Shown here: piece after piece, positions 34,601 through 47,316 of the stretch
Position numbering within the stretch: the first letter of the stretch is position 1
Layout of the letters: each line of letters opens with the position of its first letter
DNA from: Romanomermis culicivorax
Taxonomy: Eukaryota > Nematoda > Enoplea > Mermithida > Mermithidae
Length of the DNA stretch: 64,000 bases
Reading direction: 5' to 3'
Assembly: GCA_963922205.1 (NCBI GenBank)
Contig: CAWUHX010000091.1
Span: forward strand, 1-64,000
Position numbers and translations under genes: made by a program
Notes under the pieces: generated by a model
The model's database searches: none
What the model saw: only the letters and a program-made list of their open reading frames with translations
What the model was told of the DNA's origin: nothing

Positions 34601-37600
34601 GATGTCATGCAGCCATCTAGTTGATTGGGAGAACATTTTTTGGTTATAACTTTGTGGATCTCATCCTAAATCATATTTATGTCTAGAAACTTGCTCAATA
34701 TAAAAAATATGGATTCTAACGCACGGTTGGGTAGCATGGTGTTTTGACTCCTTAGTGTAACTATACTCCATTCATTTCGAAATGATCGATGCAGCGATCC
34801 TATGAAAGTAAGGTCAATACAAAAAACTAGTAAACTTATTACTGTGAGCAATTTTAAAAAAATTCCGTTGAGGAGCCACAAACAGAGTAGCTGTAAATTT
34901 TCATCAGTAACTTGGTTTAGTGCTCAGAATTTCTGGAGGTGTAATTAGGTAACGGCGCAGTTCTGTTTGAATCGATAATGGCTAGGAATGATGTTTTATC
35001 AATGATTTTGGCTTTTCCCATTTCTCATGAATAAATTTCGTGTTTTTCAACAATATTGAGTTTTCTACTAAGTAAAAATTGCGAATCAAATCGAACGTAT
35101 TTTCTGGCTTTCGCTGCTTCTAAATTAACTCGGCTATAGGCGCATGAAATTTTTCAACAAATTTTATGATTCGAGATATGATCGAAATGTAGACCAAATA
35201 GTTTTACAACTTTTTCATCCTAAATCTCACTCTTTGAATATAATTCATCATGCAAATGAACGAAAAATTTCCAAGACACCCTTCTCTGAAACAACTTGTT
35301 CGGAGTTGTATAATTAAGAGCAAATTTTTCAGGCTTTGGGAAAAGTCTTTGAAAAAATTCACACAACGTTTTGTGTCACTCACTAGGATGTAAAAGAAAT
35401 ATGAAAACGTCCTGATATGAGTCAGATAATTGATATAAATATTGACTGAACTCAAAAATTAGAGGAAAAAAGTAAGGAAAGAACGAGAAACAAAGAAAGT
35501 GAATAAATAAAAGTTTGTGGTGGACATGTGAACCCCTAAAGAAAAATAATCCGATGAATTTTATCATATCAATTAGTATTAAAGATCCCAGATTTATGAT
35601 CATGATATCATGATTTGATAATTTTGGGTCATATTTTTATCTGGATTTGGGTAAAAATTCGAAATATATTTGGGATTTTGGACCGCAAATAGCCCGGCAC
35701 TTTTCCGCAGGAATACTTTTACAGAGACTCAATAAGTATGACTAATCCTTGTACTATATTTCTATAGGCCTACTATGTTGGCAATGCTTTTGGAGGTTAC
35801 GGATACGGCTTTCCCGTTTACGGCGCCTACGGGTACGGCGGTCTGGGCTACTATGGGAATGCTTATTATCCGTGGAGAAAGAAGCGAGATACAAGGCAGC
35901 CGGAGGGGACGTCGCTCGCAGATCAGAATAACCCAAAATTCGGAAGATTTTTCAAATAAGGTCCATTCCGCAGGTTTACTTCACATTAATTAGAGTAGAA
36001 CTTTCATCATGTTCTTATTAAAAATAAAGACAAAAAACATAGGGTCATACTTCGAAGATGATTTCAATAGAATCACGCGAGAGAATTTTTGAAAGTTTAG
36101 TAGTCCTTACCTTTGAGAGGTCAGTTCAATAAACAATGAAGATAGTATGCCACCGTTCAGTCGAAAATATTATCAGAAATATTAGACCCAGAAACTCAGC
36201 TTAAAGTTTTTTCATTCTGATCTAATTTGAGCAAACATTAATTTCCAGACTAACAGTTCTCAGAAATGCTCGGTCTAAATCTTTAATCAGTTGACCGTTT
36301 GCGAGCCATACGTACCTAAAATTTCTGTCTCTTCTTGCATGCTTATGCATATACTGTTGCATTCGACCAAAGGCAAATTTATGCGGCTTTTTTTCGGGTC
36401 GTTGCAATGGTCCGTGAAATTCATCGGCCTCGCGAAAACTTGATACAATGCCAACGAGAAGTAGTGTTCATAGGAGCCGGACATACAACTGTAGCATCTT
36501 ATCGAGTCTGAAAAAGTGAAAAATTTTCTGAGAAAGCTTGCTCGCCCAACTGGTAGTTGTTCAGAGGTTTTGTTTTGCCGTAGCATCTGCAGTTCTACGC
36601 CATAATCTCGGAGAGATTTATTAGGTTAACTTGGAGTTAGTTATCAAGTTTTCAGCCGTGGAAATCCTCTTGATTATAGCAATATGCACAAAGATAATAG
36701 ACCATAAAGATTACGTATTACGTAAGATTACGTACACGTATTAAATACTGAAATATAGATGATTCTGAAAAATACTTGCAATTACTGAAAAATGGTTAAA
36801 AATACTGAAAATACTGCTTATCACACTGCAATTAGTTTTCAACACGATAATTTTTTATAAAAAGATTCTACGGTAGAAGCTTTGGACTATTTTGAAAACA
36901 ATTTTTATTATTGTAATTTTTACTTTAGACGTATTTAATTTTGAAAAACAATAGCTGGTTTTGATCCTGGAAAAATGTAGGAGCATTCGGTGATGATATA
37001 ATGAAATGCATGACTAAATCCTATCCAGAATATTTACTTAAATTGTCGAGTTTACAGTCAAAATTAAATGATAATTTTTCATCTTATCGATTTGGCTCAC
37101 CGAGAAAGCCTTTGAAAAGACAAATTGGATCAACAGCAGCGATAACACTGCAGTAGTCAGAAACACCTAAAGTAAGACATTATTGATTAGAATTTTATGA
37201 ACACCACATTTTTTAATACGTGAGCTACCAAAAGGCTGTGATTAACCCTGTAGGCCTTGTTCAACTCATATTTAATAGAGCAGAAAACGGGTGGATTAGG
37301 TTACCAGAGAAACAAAGTTCAAAAGTTATATCATGAATAGCCGGATATAGCAAACATGGTGCATCTCTCACCCACCTACATTAGTCCTTTGTTCAGTAAA
37401 ATTTTTGCATGAACATTTCTGCAAATGATGATTGAGTAAAAGTATTAAACTGATAAAATTTAATCCAACGTCGAACATTGTCAATCTGTCGTTGTCACCA
37501 TTCGCCGACGTGCCGCCTTTAGCCATAATTCTATTATTTTCTCTTTACCAACATTACAGAATCTAACAGTATGAGCAACGGGTGGAGATCACAAAAAAAG

Positions 37601-40600
37601 AGAAGTGAAGTGGTTTTTTCCATACATTTCCGTTCACAAACCGCAGGGTCGTAAAAGTGTGCGCTCAAAAATCTGACGGTCGATCGGGCGAATATTCAAA
37701 TGAGCTCAATATAACGTCGAGTATCTCCGTTAGTATAATCGTGTGTCAAGAAAGTCATAAAAGATGTGAAAAAGCCGAGACTCAGGTGCAGATAGGGCGT
37801 AAAATGCTTGGTTGGAGACAAAAAAATCTGTGCGCATATTAAGATGCTCTTGGTCATAAAGATAAGGAGGAGAGCAAAATTAAGGGGCGAGAACGAGTCT
37901 CAAAAAATGACGCCGCGACCATAAGAAAACAAACCAAGCTAAAGCCTCGGGCGCTTTAATATCCACATGTATGTAATGTTTTATAATTCAATTTCGCCAT
38001 TTTGAAGAAAACGGATTTTAGCATCAATCATAACCTACGTTACATGGGAGAAGGTTAGCTTCTTCTAAAAAGCTGCTCATCTAAAAATAATATCCGAGCA
38101 GCACCAGAGCATACAACACCCCGAAAAGCAGCTTAAATAGCATGTTTGAGCCTAATTTGTTACGTTTATGCAAATTGGATCAGAATTAAGCCTCGTGAAT
38201 GATGAATACTGGTCATCTGTGTGCGTATTTTATACCCTCAGCTAATGTGGAGAAAGGCCGAAAAAGGGAAGTCATACTTTCTTCCTTTAGTGACCCCCGA
38301 CACTATAATCTTACTGCTGAAAGATTAAGAAAGTCGATAAGTTTCCTTCAATGAAACGCCTTTCAAAATACATGGTGCTTTAAAAGTGTTAAATCAATAT
38401 TGCGTGGTAATGGTCGGCTCACATCATCGCATCCCTATACAGTTGATTAGACATAGTTGCTCAAAAATAACATCGCGCTCAGCATGAACTTCATTCTTTA
38501 ATAACTGTAGATCAAAATGATAAAGTTTCATCTTTCGGATAAAATAAATTTTGTTAGGACTAAGATACGATTATCACACACAACGTAGAAAACCAGTGTG
38601 AATAGTTGTGCGCTTCGGAATTGAGTTTTATTTTTCACCGTTACGTCGATTAGGCATTATTAAATGTAATTGCTCATAACCAGACCACTTACATGTTCGA
38701 TGGAAATGATCGACTCTGATCAATCTGTGCCGTTAGTTTACTTTTTGAGTAAATCAGCATTCAGAGGGAATTACATTACATAAAGCATCGTTGAACACAC
38801 GGCTGAATAACAAAAATCATTTACTCTTATGACATTTTTTTCACGAAAATTTGCTTTGGGCTTTAGCCGCTTTCGAAGATATAGTCAAAATGAATATTAC
38901 ATGGATGTTAAACGAGGTATATTAATACCCGGGAAACTTTCATCAGAAATTGGAAACTCGGAATCATTTTTTGTTTATACCGTATCTAGTCGGTAGAATT
39001 CTTGATTCATGATCGACTACTGTACAAATCAATTATTTCTTATCGTGAGTATGTTTTGCATAAAAACTGAATCAGAGAATCAAGAAACACTGATAGGTTC
39101 CATTATGTCAATATCAGAACTAAAAAAAGACAAAGATCTGACCCAGTCTTTTCTGAAATCTGACTGCCACTTTGGAATAATCAAAATACGTTGTAAATTA
39201 AAAGTATGACCTGGAAAAACTGGTATTTACAGATAAATTTTGTAGTTGGCAGGCAATGATAGAGATTAAAAACTGAATTTTAGATTTACTCTTGCTAGCA
39301 AATATATAGGACTTAGATTAGTGAATGGCTTTAGCTCTGAGCATCAGGGGAATAATGGTTCAATTCTGAGCTTTTTCCAGAAACGTAAAATGATTGATAT
39401 GGCGAAGTAATGTTTGGTACAATAGAGATGTGCTATTTGCGGCTTTCAATACGTGAAGACCAAGTAATATGATCAAATCTGAATTAGTTAGTTATATGTA
39501 TGCAGGGACCGGTCGCTATGAACAATATTACAGTTCTGAGAAGATTCTGACAAAAATTTCCAATGCGTCTGTGAATGATGTTATAAACTATACGAGAACT
39601 TGTCATTCTTAACCACGATTATACTAACTTTATTACAAATTTAGTCACCTAGAGTCTGTTTTTTACAAAATGCTTCCAAATAAAAGAGTGACACAAATCA
39701 GTACTGTCGTCAAAATCGTTTACATACAGCTCCACAAATTTCCAGTCCTATATACTATATTGTTTGTCAGAAAATCGTGAAAATCTGAAATACTACTTGC
39801 TTTCCACTTTCATTATTTGGAAGCATTTCAACATGAACAGGCTATACAAAGCATCATTACTGCAACATTACTCACTCTACCAGAGGCTTCCGAGCGCATT
39901 GTAACGTGTGTTATTTCTGATTTTCCATCAGTACAAAAAAATCTTACTGCCAATACTGCAAAATAAAGGGCGTACAGAAAACTTAATTCATGCTGACTCA
40001 AATATATTGAAAGAGAGAAGTTTTATTAGTCACATTAGCGGGACATATTTGCCAACTTGGTGTTTTTTTGTGGAAATATTCTCAAGCTAGAAAATTTTGA
40101 GAAGTTCATTAGAACGATTGCAAAATATACATATTAAGCGGGAATCATACACCTTTCAATAGTCTGTTCCTCTTGAAATGCTTCTATTGCAAATTAAAAT
40201 TGTAAAACAAGTAACCCTCTCATATTTTGATGATTTTCTTCTAAGCAATATTTCATGTAGCACTGTACGATTTGTTGAATAAGAATTTCACAGTGAAAAT
40301 GTCGTGTAAATAAATTTGAACAGTTCTGATTTTTACTTTTTTATTTAATTTACAAGCATTTTGTTAAAACCAACTGTAATCTATTCTACACCCGATTGCA
40401 CTACACGACGAGTTATAGAGCAGATATGTTCTTTCACGTAGATGTGGATGGACATCTTACCGTCAGAATTCAAAAAAATTGTATACATCAATATTAATGC
40501 CATGCAAAAAACTTCTTTCTTTCCCCTGATACTCCCTACTAATTTAATCACACTGAGAGACGTAATGAAATGATTAAAACAAAATGATTTTTTCCGCTCT

Positions 40601-42770
40601 AGAAAAACTCGAGTCATATTATGTACATATTCCGATAGTTCTTACACAACGTGGTATGAATCCTGATATCATCAACCACAACTGAAAGCTCGCTGACAGA
40701 AAATTAGTTCATCTCATCAAGAAGAAGCTTGAAAAAGTAAGAATGTTTTTTTTCCGCCTATACCTACGCCCGGCTTTGTAAAGATCCGCTAACAAAAAAA
40801 TATGTACATAAAAAATGGTAATATTGAGTTTTTCGGTAATTCAATATAGAAATCTTTGGGTCGCTCTTCGAGAATCACAGTTCAAAGTCTCTAGAGAATA
40901 TCTAGAGCCAGAAAATGTCGATAATCACCAAGATTCGGCTCGATCTAGAATTTTCATACAGTTGGTTCCAACATTCAAACATCGGTTAAATGCGAAAATT
41001 TTTTATTCATGATCATTATGAGTTAGCGATACTTCTTCTTATATCCATACGACTTTACAGATCAAAATTGAGCTTGATAGTTATCAGCTGAATAAATCAT
41101 GGAAAATTCGCATTTATAGTATGTTTTTAATAAAATGCTTCCAAATGGAAAAGTGACAGAAATCAGTACTGTCGTCAAAATCGTTTACATAGAGCTGTTA
41201 CCGTAAAATTTTTCACTCGAAAAATTGCTAAAGGTGAGGGCAGTATGGGGACAAATTTTCAGTCCTATATGATATTTCGTTTATCAGAAAATCGTGAAAA
41301 TCTGAAATACTACTTGCTTTCCATTTCCATTATTTAGAAGCATTTCAAAAAAACAGACTATAGTATGTAGCTAAGAGGGTTAAAACTAAATGACAACTGA
41401 CAGGTGAACTTCGGATATACTGAACCTTCTTACGCACGCGCCATAATTACGGTAAGTTACACATTTCTAGAGTCCTGACGCTTCTAAACTCGCAAACTCA
41501 AAAGATTCGTAGTAATTAAATCAGTACTTGTGAAATTTTACATACTGGAGAGACGACGATGCCTGAAACTGAATTTTGAATAGGAATCGAATTCCCACAA
41601 ACAATGATAAATACTGTAGGCAGAAGTTTTTTTCTTCTACCACTAATACTGCTTTCTCAATTAGTTTTGCTCAGCTAAATGAATTTGAATATTGCAAATT
41701 CATTTTTGTGTGATTTTTTGCAACAGATTTTGGCGCGATGAAAATGTCGACGAAACGTTTCTGTTGAACGGGTTCAGTTTTTTGCTATACAGTTGATTGG
41801 GGATAAGATACAGTACCATTAACAGAATGTCCAGACATACTGTTGATGAACGATGAGGAAAATTAATTCTATTTAGTTTTACCGCAACAATATAGCCTTG
41901 CCTTTGCTTGTCGACTCGACACCTGGCCTATCTTACTGATTGTCAAATAGATGTCAGTTGTACATCAAGGATCAAAACTAGGGCAGGAGACCACGATCAA
42001 TTGTCAGTTACAGAAAACCATATTAAAATACCAAAAACGCCCCGTATTTGAAATTGTATAATAAAAATAAGAAATGTGTATGAAGTTATAGCCTAAGAGA
42101 CCATTTTCCTGGTGATCAAAGCTTTTTGGTGATTCTAGTCAAAGATAAACACAATTATTCAAAGTTTATAATGTATCATGATGTCAAAAGACGACAAATA
42201 TCTTTTTTTTCAAAAAATTTGTTTCAACAAATTGCGCAATGAATACTACAGTGAGGCGTCTATGCTCTACTCTGATTTCAAAAAATGCTCTACATTGAAC
42301 TGTAGATTGAATGACTAAAAAACAAGAACTATTTTAGTTTCACAGAAGAAGATACAATGCATCACCACTCATCGAAATCTCATATCGACGACCAAGTGGT
42401 GCCAAAACATTGAGCTCATTATGCAGCGAATAAATTAGCATAAGCACTCTTCAATTAAATCATGTATTTACTGTATATAAGCATTCAATATCATTCCGAA
42501 AACCCATTATCAATTTCCAAGTGTCTATTGAATTAAAAAGGGCTCACACCAACGCACATGTTGGTGTTGGAGGGGAAAAGCGCCTTTCCACGAATCGCAA
42601 AAAAGTTTTTATTATCCGCTGCACTTACGTTTCAAAGAAGAACCGTCCATTCCACGGTAATCCGAACACTGGGCCTGTTCGTTGGAAAAAATCCACAAAA
42701 ATAGTAAAAATTTAATTAATTTTCCGGCAAAAATACTCCAAGTTGTCGAAAATATCCATTTTGAATACAT
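31661..42770 (-). CDS. Ly-6/LU-domain surface protein, ODR-2-like (exons 42770-42629, 36507-36316, 32148-31661)
   Basis: A 273-residue protein from three exons whose phases all agree (phase 1 at both introns). Exon 1 gives a hydrophobic signal segment (KFLLFLWIFS). Exon 2 starts the LU domain (IRCYSC, NFTDHCN, VECNSICI). Exon 3 continues it (IRGCYDKML, TIVRWYKWIHRDSC) and ends it with ICTCFSDGCN. Ten cysteines in this spacing, ending CxCxxxxCN, are the three-finger LU pattern. A hydrophobic C-terminus (FHWVIFYVCIFSFWLTF) suggests a GPI-anchor signal, so it probably sits outside the plasma membrane. Between cysteines 7 and 8 there is an unusually long insert of about 78 residues, His/Ser/Asp-rich. 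It resembles worm ODR-2/HOT proteins. Introns of 4.2 and 6.1 kb carry MITEs and a nested gene. Confidence 0.8.
33195..33441 (+). mobile_element. MITE-A copy 2 (in the Ly-6 intron)
   Basis: Left end CAGTCTGTTTTTTATAAAAT, right end AAGCATTTCAAGAAAAACAG then ACTATA. The interior landmarks TCAGTACTGTCAACAAAAT and GGTGAGATCGGTATGCTGAC are present. Confidence 0.75.
34348..35959 (+). CDS. Secreted Gly/Tyr-rich peptide precursor (exons 34348-34422, 35768-35959)
   Basis: An 88-residue precursor. Exon 1 (25 codons) is a signal peptide (MVSRTTVLTLALLIVACCFS), ending at the donor GAG|GTAAGA in phase 0. Exon 2 follows TATTTCTATAG and stays in phase. It starts AYYVGNAFGGYGYGFPVYGA and continues Gly/Tyr-rich to YYPWRKKRD, where RKKR is a likely furin/kexin site. 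A polar tail (DTRQPEGTSLADQ...GRFFK) follows. AATAAA lies about 65 bases after the stop. The design resembles nematode GY-rich antimicrobial or neuropeptide-like precursors, but a cuticle or gland protein is also possible. The gene lies wholly in intron 2 of the Ly-6 gene on the opposite strand. An in-frame ATG at 34204 exists, but starting at 34348 gives the proper signal peptide. Confidence 0.75.
34761..35138 (+). mobile_element. CTATA-type MITE, subfamily B2, copy 1
   Basis: It starts CTATACTCCATTCATTTCGA and runs through ATGATCGATGCAGCG to CTATAG at 35133-35138. The interior (GTAACTTGGTTTAGTG, TTTGGCTTTTCCCATT, AAGTAAAAATTG) is shared with 49921-50296. It lies inside the intron of the nested peptide gene. 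Confidence 0.65.
39651..39845 (+). mobile_element. MITE-A copy 3 (internally deleted, in the Ly-6 intron)
   Basis: It starts AGAGTCTGTTTTTTACAAAA and ends AAGCATTTCAACATGAACAG. About 50 bp after TCGTTTACATACAGCTC are missing compared with copies 2 and 4. Confidence 0.7.
41115..41362 (+). mobile_element. MITE-A copy 4 (in the Ly-6 intron)
   Basis: Left end TATAGTATGTTTTTAATAAA, right end AAAAAACAGACTATA, with the full interior including GCTAAAGGTGAGGGCAGTAT. Confidence 0.75.
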
Positions 42771-42874
42771 TGTATGCAAATTAGTTGCGAAAGAGCATTC
42801 TTCTAGATTGGTTATTGCTCTCACCGCCGACGCCGAATCTGGGCTCTACCTATTAGGTTAACATATCCTAAAGA

Positions 42875-42880
42875 TATAAA
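42875..42880 (+). promoter_or_regulatory. Possible TATA box of the 42945 gene
   Basis: TATAAA is 65 bases upstream of the ATG at 42945. The Ly-6 start codon lies 174 bp away on the other strand, so the interval may act as a divergent promoter. Confidence 0.35.
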
Positions 42881-42944
42881 ATGAGAGGAGCAAACACTAT
42901 TCTTCATTCTGTCTAGCTCTAGAAGAACACAAGAAAACATTAAA

Positions 42945-43091
42945 ATGATTACAGTTCAAAACAAAAAGACGACCACCACCAAAAAAGACAGGAAAAAGAA
43001 TCAATTTAGCCCGAAGTCCCGCGGGTACCGTTTGGCCGCGAAAATCGGCCTTGATTCGGGATTTCGGGAGTTCTTCAATACAGAGGTTTTG
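42945..43091 (+). CDS. Candidate first coding exon, unknown protein
   Basis: 49 codons from ATG to the donor TTTTG|GTAAAT, in phase 0. The peptide begins Lys/Thr-rich (NKKTTTTKKDRKK) and continues SPKSRGYRLAAKIG and FREFFNTEVL in GC-richer DNA than its surroundings. A TATA box sits upstream. It is divergent from the Ly-6 gene. No following exon could be chosen and I do not recognise the protein. Confidence 0.4.
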
Positions 43092-44270
43092 GTAAATGGA
43101 ATTTTTCTTGATTTTATTACCAAATGGGAAATACAGAAATGCAGGGAAAAGACGTAAATGGCGAACAAAGCGAGATTGTTTCAGAGTAGAATAAAACGAG
43201 AAGTTTACCCGCATAACGATCATGTTAGTGAAGAGACTGAAAGAAAAATATGGCAAGTAAAATAATCCTCATGTTGTAAGGGCTAGAATTATCTTCTCAA
43301 ATGACTCTGAAACTGGATTGACGACAAGTTAATGAAAATATAGAACGAGATTAAGAATGTCTCCAAATAATAAGTACATCCAACGGCTAGACATTCGAAT
43401 CTTTATAAAACGCATTCTTCCTGTTCAACTTACTCCCTGTTTTTTCGACAACCATGAATAAAGGAAGCAAGGTGAAAAATGTCAAGACGACGAGAAAAGA
43501 AAAAATGATCTGCAAAAACAGAAGACCATTTCATACTGTAGTTTGGCGCTTTCTCCCGTTCTATACACTGGGCATTAAATTTTAATTTCTTGATGAATAA
43601 GAGGGAGCTTGTAGCATATGTATATCGACAACAGTATTGTGTATGATCAATAATTTCCTGTAAAAAAAGTCGTAGTATCTCATCACGTTGAGAGTGTGAT
43701 TCTAAAATTGTGGAATATCCTTTCATCGTTTATCTTATTTTACCGGCGTGTGGAAAGAGTGAAATAACATCAATCTACAAAATCATATTTCGCATGTATA
43801 TTGAGCAGTTTTATGATATCTTGACGACTTTATTGCTGCAATTATTGTGGGGATCTTTCTCGACAAAACTTTTGGACGAGATTGATCTGATAAACAATTT
43901 ATTAACTTGTGGTCGAAGAAAAATTGTCTATGTAAAAGTGCTGATATGAAAGATCAGGTTCCATAAGACCATCATGAAAAACTCGGAAAAGAAAGATAGT
44001 TTGGTTCATTCATTGTATGAAACATGACAAAAAACTTTTGACAATGACTCAGTGCAATTTGCTATATCTTCGAGCGGAACGTTTTGTTTTACTCGCTGTT
44101 AGATTGTTGTTTGTTCCAAGTTATGTCAACAATTCGCAACTTGTGCCGAAGTCCAGTTGAGGAGCAGCAGGTGTTTGACGAATTTCCTTCTAAAAGCGGT
44201 GTTTTGACACAAAAATCAGCTTATTACAGTTTTTTATAACTTGCACACGTGAAAAAATATCATTTAGAGC
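43092..44270. other. Unassigned; possible small exon at 44123-44239
   Basis: A 38-codon frame from ATG 44123 (MSTIRNLCRSPVEEQQVF...) has coding-like composition. It does not join in phase to the 42945 exon, so it is left uncalled. Confidence 0.25.
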
Positions 44271-44519
44271 TATAGTTTGTTTTTTATAGAATGCTCCCAA
44301 ATAGAAAATTGACACAAATCATTACTGTCGTCAAAATCGTTTACATAAAGCTCTTACCGTGAAATTTTTTACTCGGAAAATTTTTCAAGGTGAGGACAGT
44401 ACGCTTACAAATTTTCAGTCCTATATGGTATATCGTTTATCAGAAAATCGTGAAAATCTGAAATACTACTTGCTTTTCACTTTCATTATTTAGAAGCATT
44501 TCAAGAAAAACAGACTATA
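44271..44519 (+). mobile_element. MITE-A copy 5
   Basis: Left end TATAGTTTGTTTTTTATAGA, right end AAGCATTTCAAGAAAAACAG then ACTATA, with a full interior. Confidence 0.75.
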
Positions 44520-45052
44520 CGTTCATTTATCGACTTTCGTTTGAAATCTCAAAGCAAATCCGTGGAAATGAAGTCAGAATGAAAAATCTTATCTGAATGA
44601 TTCGACCGAGTTTCATAATGCAATTATTTCAAAGCACTTTCTTGTCTGAGGTTGTCGATTGAGCTGAGCTCACTGTGGTCTGCAATCAACCGTAAAACAA
44701 ATGGCACAATTTCATTAAGGAAAACAAAAAACAGGACTGAGGGGTCATCTTTGTAGCTTTTCTTGAACCTCCCTTCCATCTCTAATCTCTACATAATCAA
44801 ACTCAATTTATTGGATTTTTAAAAACGTATGACAATAAATTATTTCAGCAATTCTGATGTGAACATTTTTTGCTTAGTCAGTTACGAGTACATTTCAAAA
44901 ACTAGTCTTCGAACTTTGGATTTCAAATTTTACGAATCATTTATCAGCGCTTTTGAAGCTCATTGGACGAATTTTTGTCCGGGGTGCAAACAAATACCAT
45001 CAGTAAAAATACCTTCTTCGATAGTCTATGAACACAGTTAAAAATGTAATCA

Positions 45053-46330
45053 CTTTTCAGCGTTGTACTTCGATTCTCCGACTGCTTCGATTCTCCGACT
45101 GTGTTTATTTTTCGACTGTTGCTATTATCCGACCAGTTCGATTCTCCGACTATCTCGATTTTTCGACTGTTGTGATTGTTCGACTGTTTCGTTTCTTCGA
45201 CTATGAATCGTTTGTTTCGGTTTTCGATTGTTCGACTTCTTCGAATGTCCGATTACACTATACACTTACCTAATGTTTTTCGTTTGTTAGGTTTTAATCA
45301 ATTGTCAAAATTATTGTCAAACAAAAGTTGTCAAAATTAATCCTTTTGAGTAAAAATCGGCAATTTTTATCAAAGATCATAGAATATTAATCGGAAATCA
45401 TGAAATCTTAAAATTTTTGATGAATCTTAAAAAAACTGCAATTAAATTTTTAAAAATAAAAATTTTAAATTATAGAGATTTGAAAAACATGTTGAATTTT
45501 AATGAAAACATTCAAAAATGTTGAATTTTTACCGAAAAATTTTCAAAATTCTGAACCAAAAACGCCAAAATTTTTTTTGCTCAGAACTTCAAAAATTTAA
45601 AATTTTCTTGAAATTTAAAAAATCTCGAAATACAATAAATTTAAAAAATTTTAAATTTCTAAAATTTCAAAAATTAGAAAATTCAATACCTCGAACATAT
45701 TAAAATTTTAAAAAATTTCTAAAATTTCAAAATTTAAAATATTTCAAAATTCAAAAAATTTCAAAATTCAAAAAATTTCAAAATTTGAAGAAATTTACAA
45801 AAATTAAAGAATTTTAAAATTTCAAAAAACTTCGACATTTAAAAAGTTTCCCAATTTGAAAACTTTCCAAATTTGAAAAATTTCAAAATTCAAAAAATTT
45901 CAAAATTTGAATTATTAGAAAATTTATAATGAAAAATTTGAAGAAAAGTAATTTTAAAAACCTGATTTTTATATCTTTTTTGATGCAATAATCATGAATT
46001 TTCATCAAAAATTGTTGAAATTATTCGCCCCGGTAGGCAAAATGTATGTCTATTTAATGCTCCAATTAATCGGCTATTGAGAATCTGGTCGAGGAATCGA
46101 GCCAGTCGAGGAAATGGTACTTAAAAGCAGTCGAACAATCGATAAAATCGAAGTATCGGCACCAGTCGAAGAATCGAAATAGTCGAAGAAACACAACAAG
46201 ACGACCATTCTATTTTTAGTATTTTTGCATAGGTCGGAGAAATGACACAGTCGAAGAACCGACATGGTCGAAGAATCGAAACAGTCGGAGAAACGACATG
46301 GTCGGAGAAACGCCTCACAATTCTTTTCAG
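45053..46330. mobile_element. Fold-back element FB6 (word CGATTCTCCGACTG) with an A/T core
   Basis: The left array (45060-45255) repeats TTCGATTCTCCGACTG and the right array (46085-46310) its complement (CAGTCGAAGAATCGAAA). The core at 45370-45960 is almost pure A/T made of AAATTTCAAAATTT units. Outer ends are not sharply defined. Confidence 0.65.
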
Positions 46331-47244
46331 CGGCCAATTAAAGGGAAAGTGTCGCACGTGCGCTTCAGCATCTTTAAGGCCCATACTCTGTGCCAGGCCG
46401 AGGTCACGGCGGACGTGACAAATCAGATTTCAGTGCACCAATCATAATCGATATTGATTTTTTGTGAACTTTTGAAACAATTTTGAATTTTCAGAGCTTT
46501 TATTGAACAGATCTCTCCTTTATGCTGCATGATGGGTATCCTATAGAACCATAATGACTTTTGGGTTTCATACCATTAACAAAGCAAAATATGCTCACGA
46601 GACAACTCCTTGAAGTAGATCATGAATGTTGAAAAATCCAAGAGAGTTTGACAAAATGATTATGAATGCAATACATAAATTATTTCGTGTTTCGCTATAT
46701 CACTGCCCGACTAACCATATCATCTATATTAATACAACTCGAATTTGGAATATACAGAACTATATTATTATCTACAGATAATTGCGCAGTTATACTTCCA
46801 TCAAGATTTTTAATATTCTACAGCTCAACAATTCTTAAAAAATACACATCATATAACATGTACGAAGCTACAGTTTCCAACGCGAAAGAGACACCTAGAA
46901 CCACGTTAGAGATCTTGAGAGGAATATTCATCATCCATGTTTGCCGACATATCAAGCATCAGCAGAGAAAAAGTTCAAAACTGACGACAATAGGAAAAAG
47001 AAAATGACCGTAATTATGATCTTTCTACTACACCATCGGTGTATACGCATACATTGCTTCTAGCATTTTCTAGGCTAACAATTTTTCGACTAGTCGCCAA
47101 ATAACAGTCATTTGGTATCACATTTGCCGGTTACTACAGTAAACTATGTGTAGATTTGACGTCTAGTCTAGTGAGAGAAAATTAAAAAGGTTCATTTAGT
47201 GTACAATGGTGTGGGATGGGACAGTTCGGATACATCATACAAAC
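46331..47244. other. Unassigned; includes a relative of the 7607 MITE
   Basis: Segment 46385-46450 resembles the body of the 7607-7748 MITE (TTTCAGTGCACCAATCATA). A 113-codon plus frame (46666-47007) has no recognisable feature. Confidence 0.3.
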
Positions 47245-47316
47245 CTTCACCGTCGATGAGTCTTCAACTTCCTGACCGGTCCATTTACTTTTCGACTTCT
47301 TGGATCGGAGAAACAT
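47245..47316 (-). CDS. Candidate short exon, unknown protein
   Basis: 24 codons from ATG 47316 to the donor AAG|GTTTGT in phase 0, in GC-richer DNA: MFLRSKKSKSKWTGQEVEDS and on to STVK. The frame stays open for eight more codons upstream, with a weak acceptor (GTGTGCAG), so it may be internal rather than first. Composition strongly suggests coding. No partner exon was found downstream on this strand. Confidence 0.35.
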
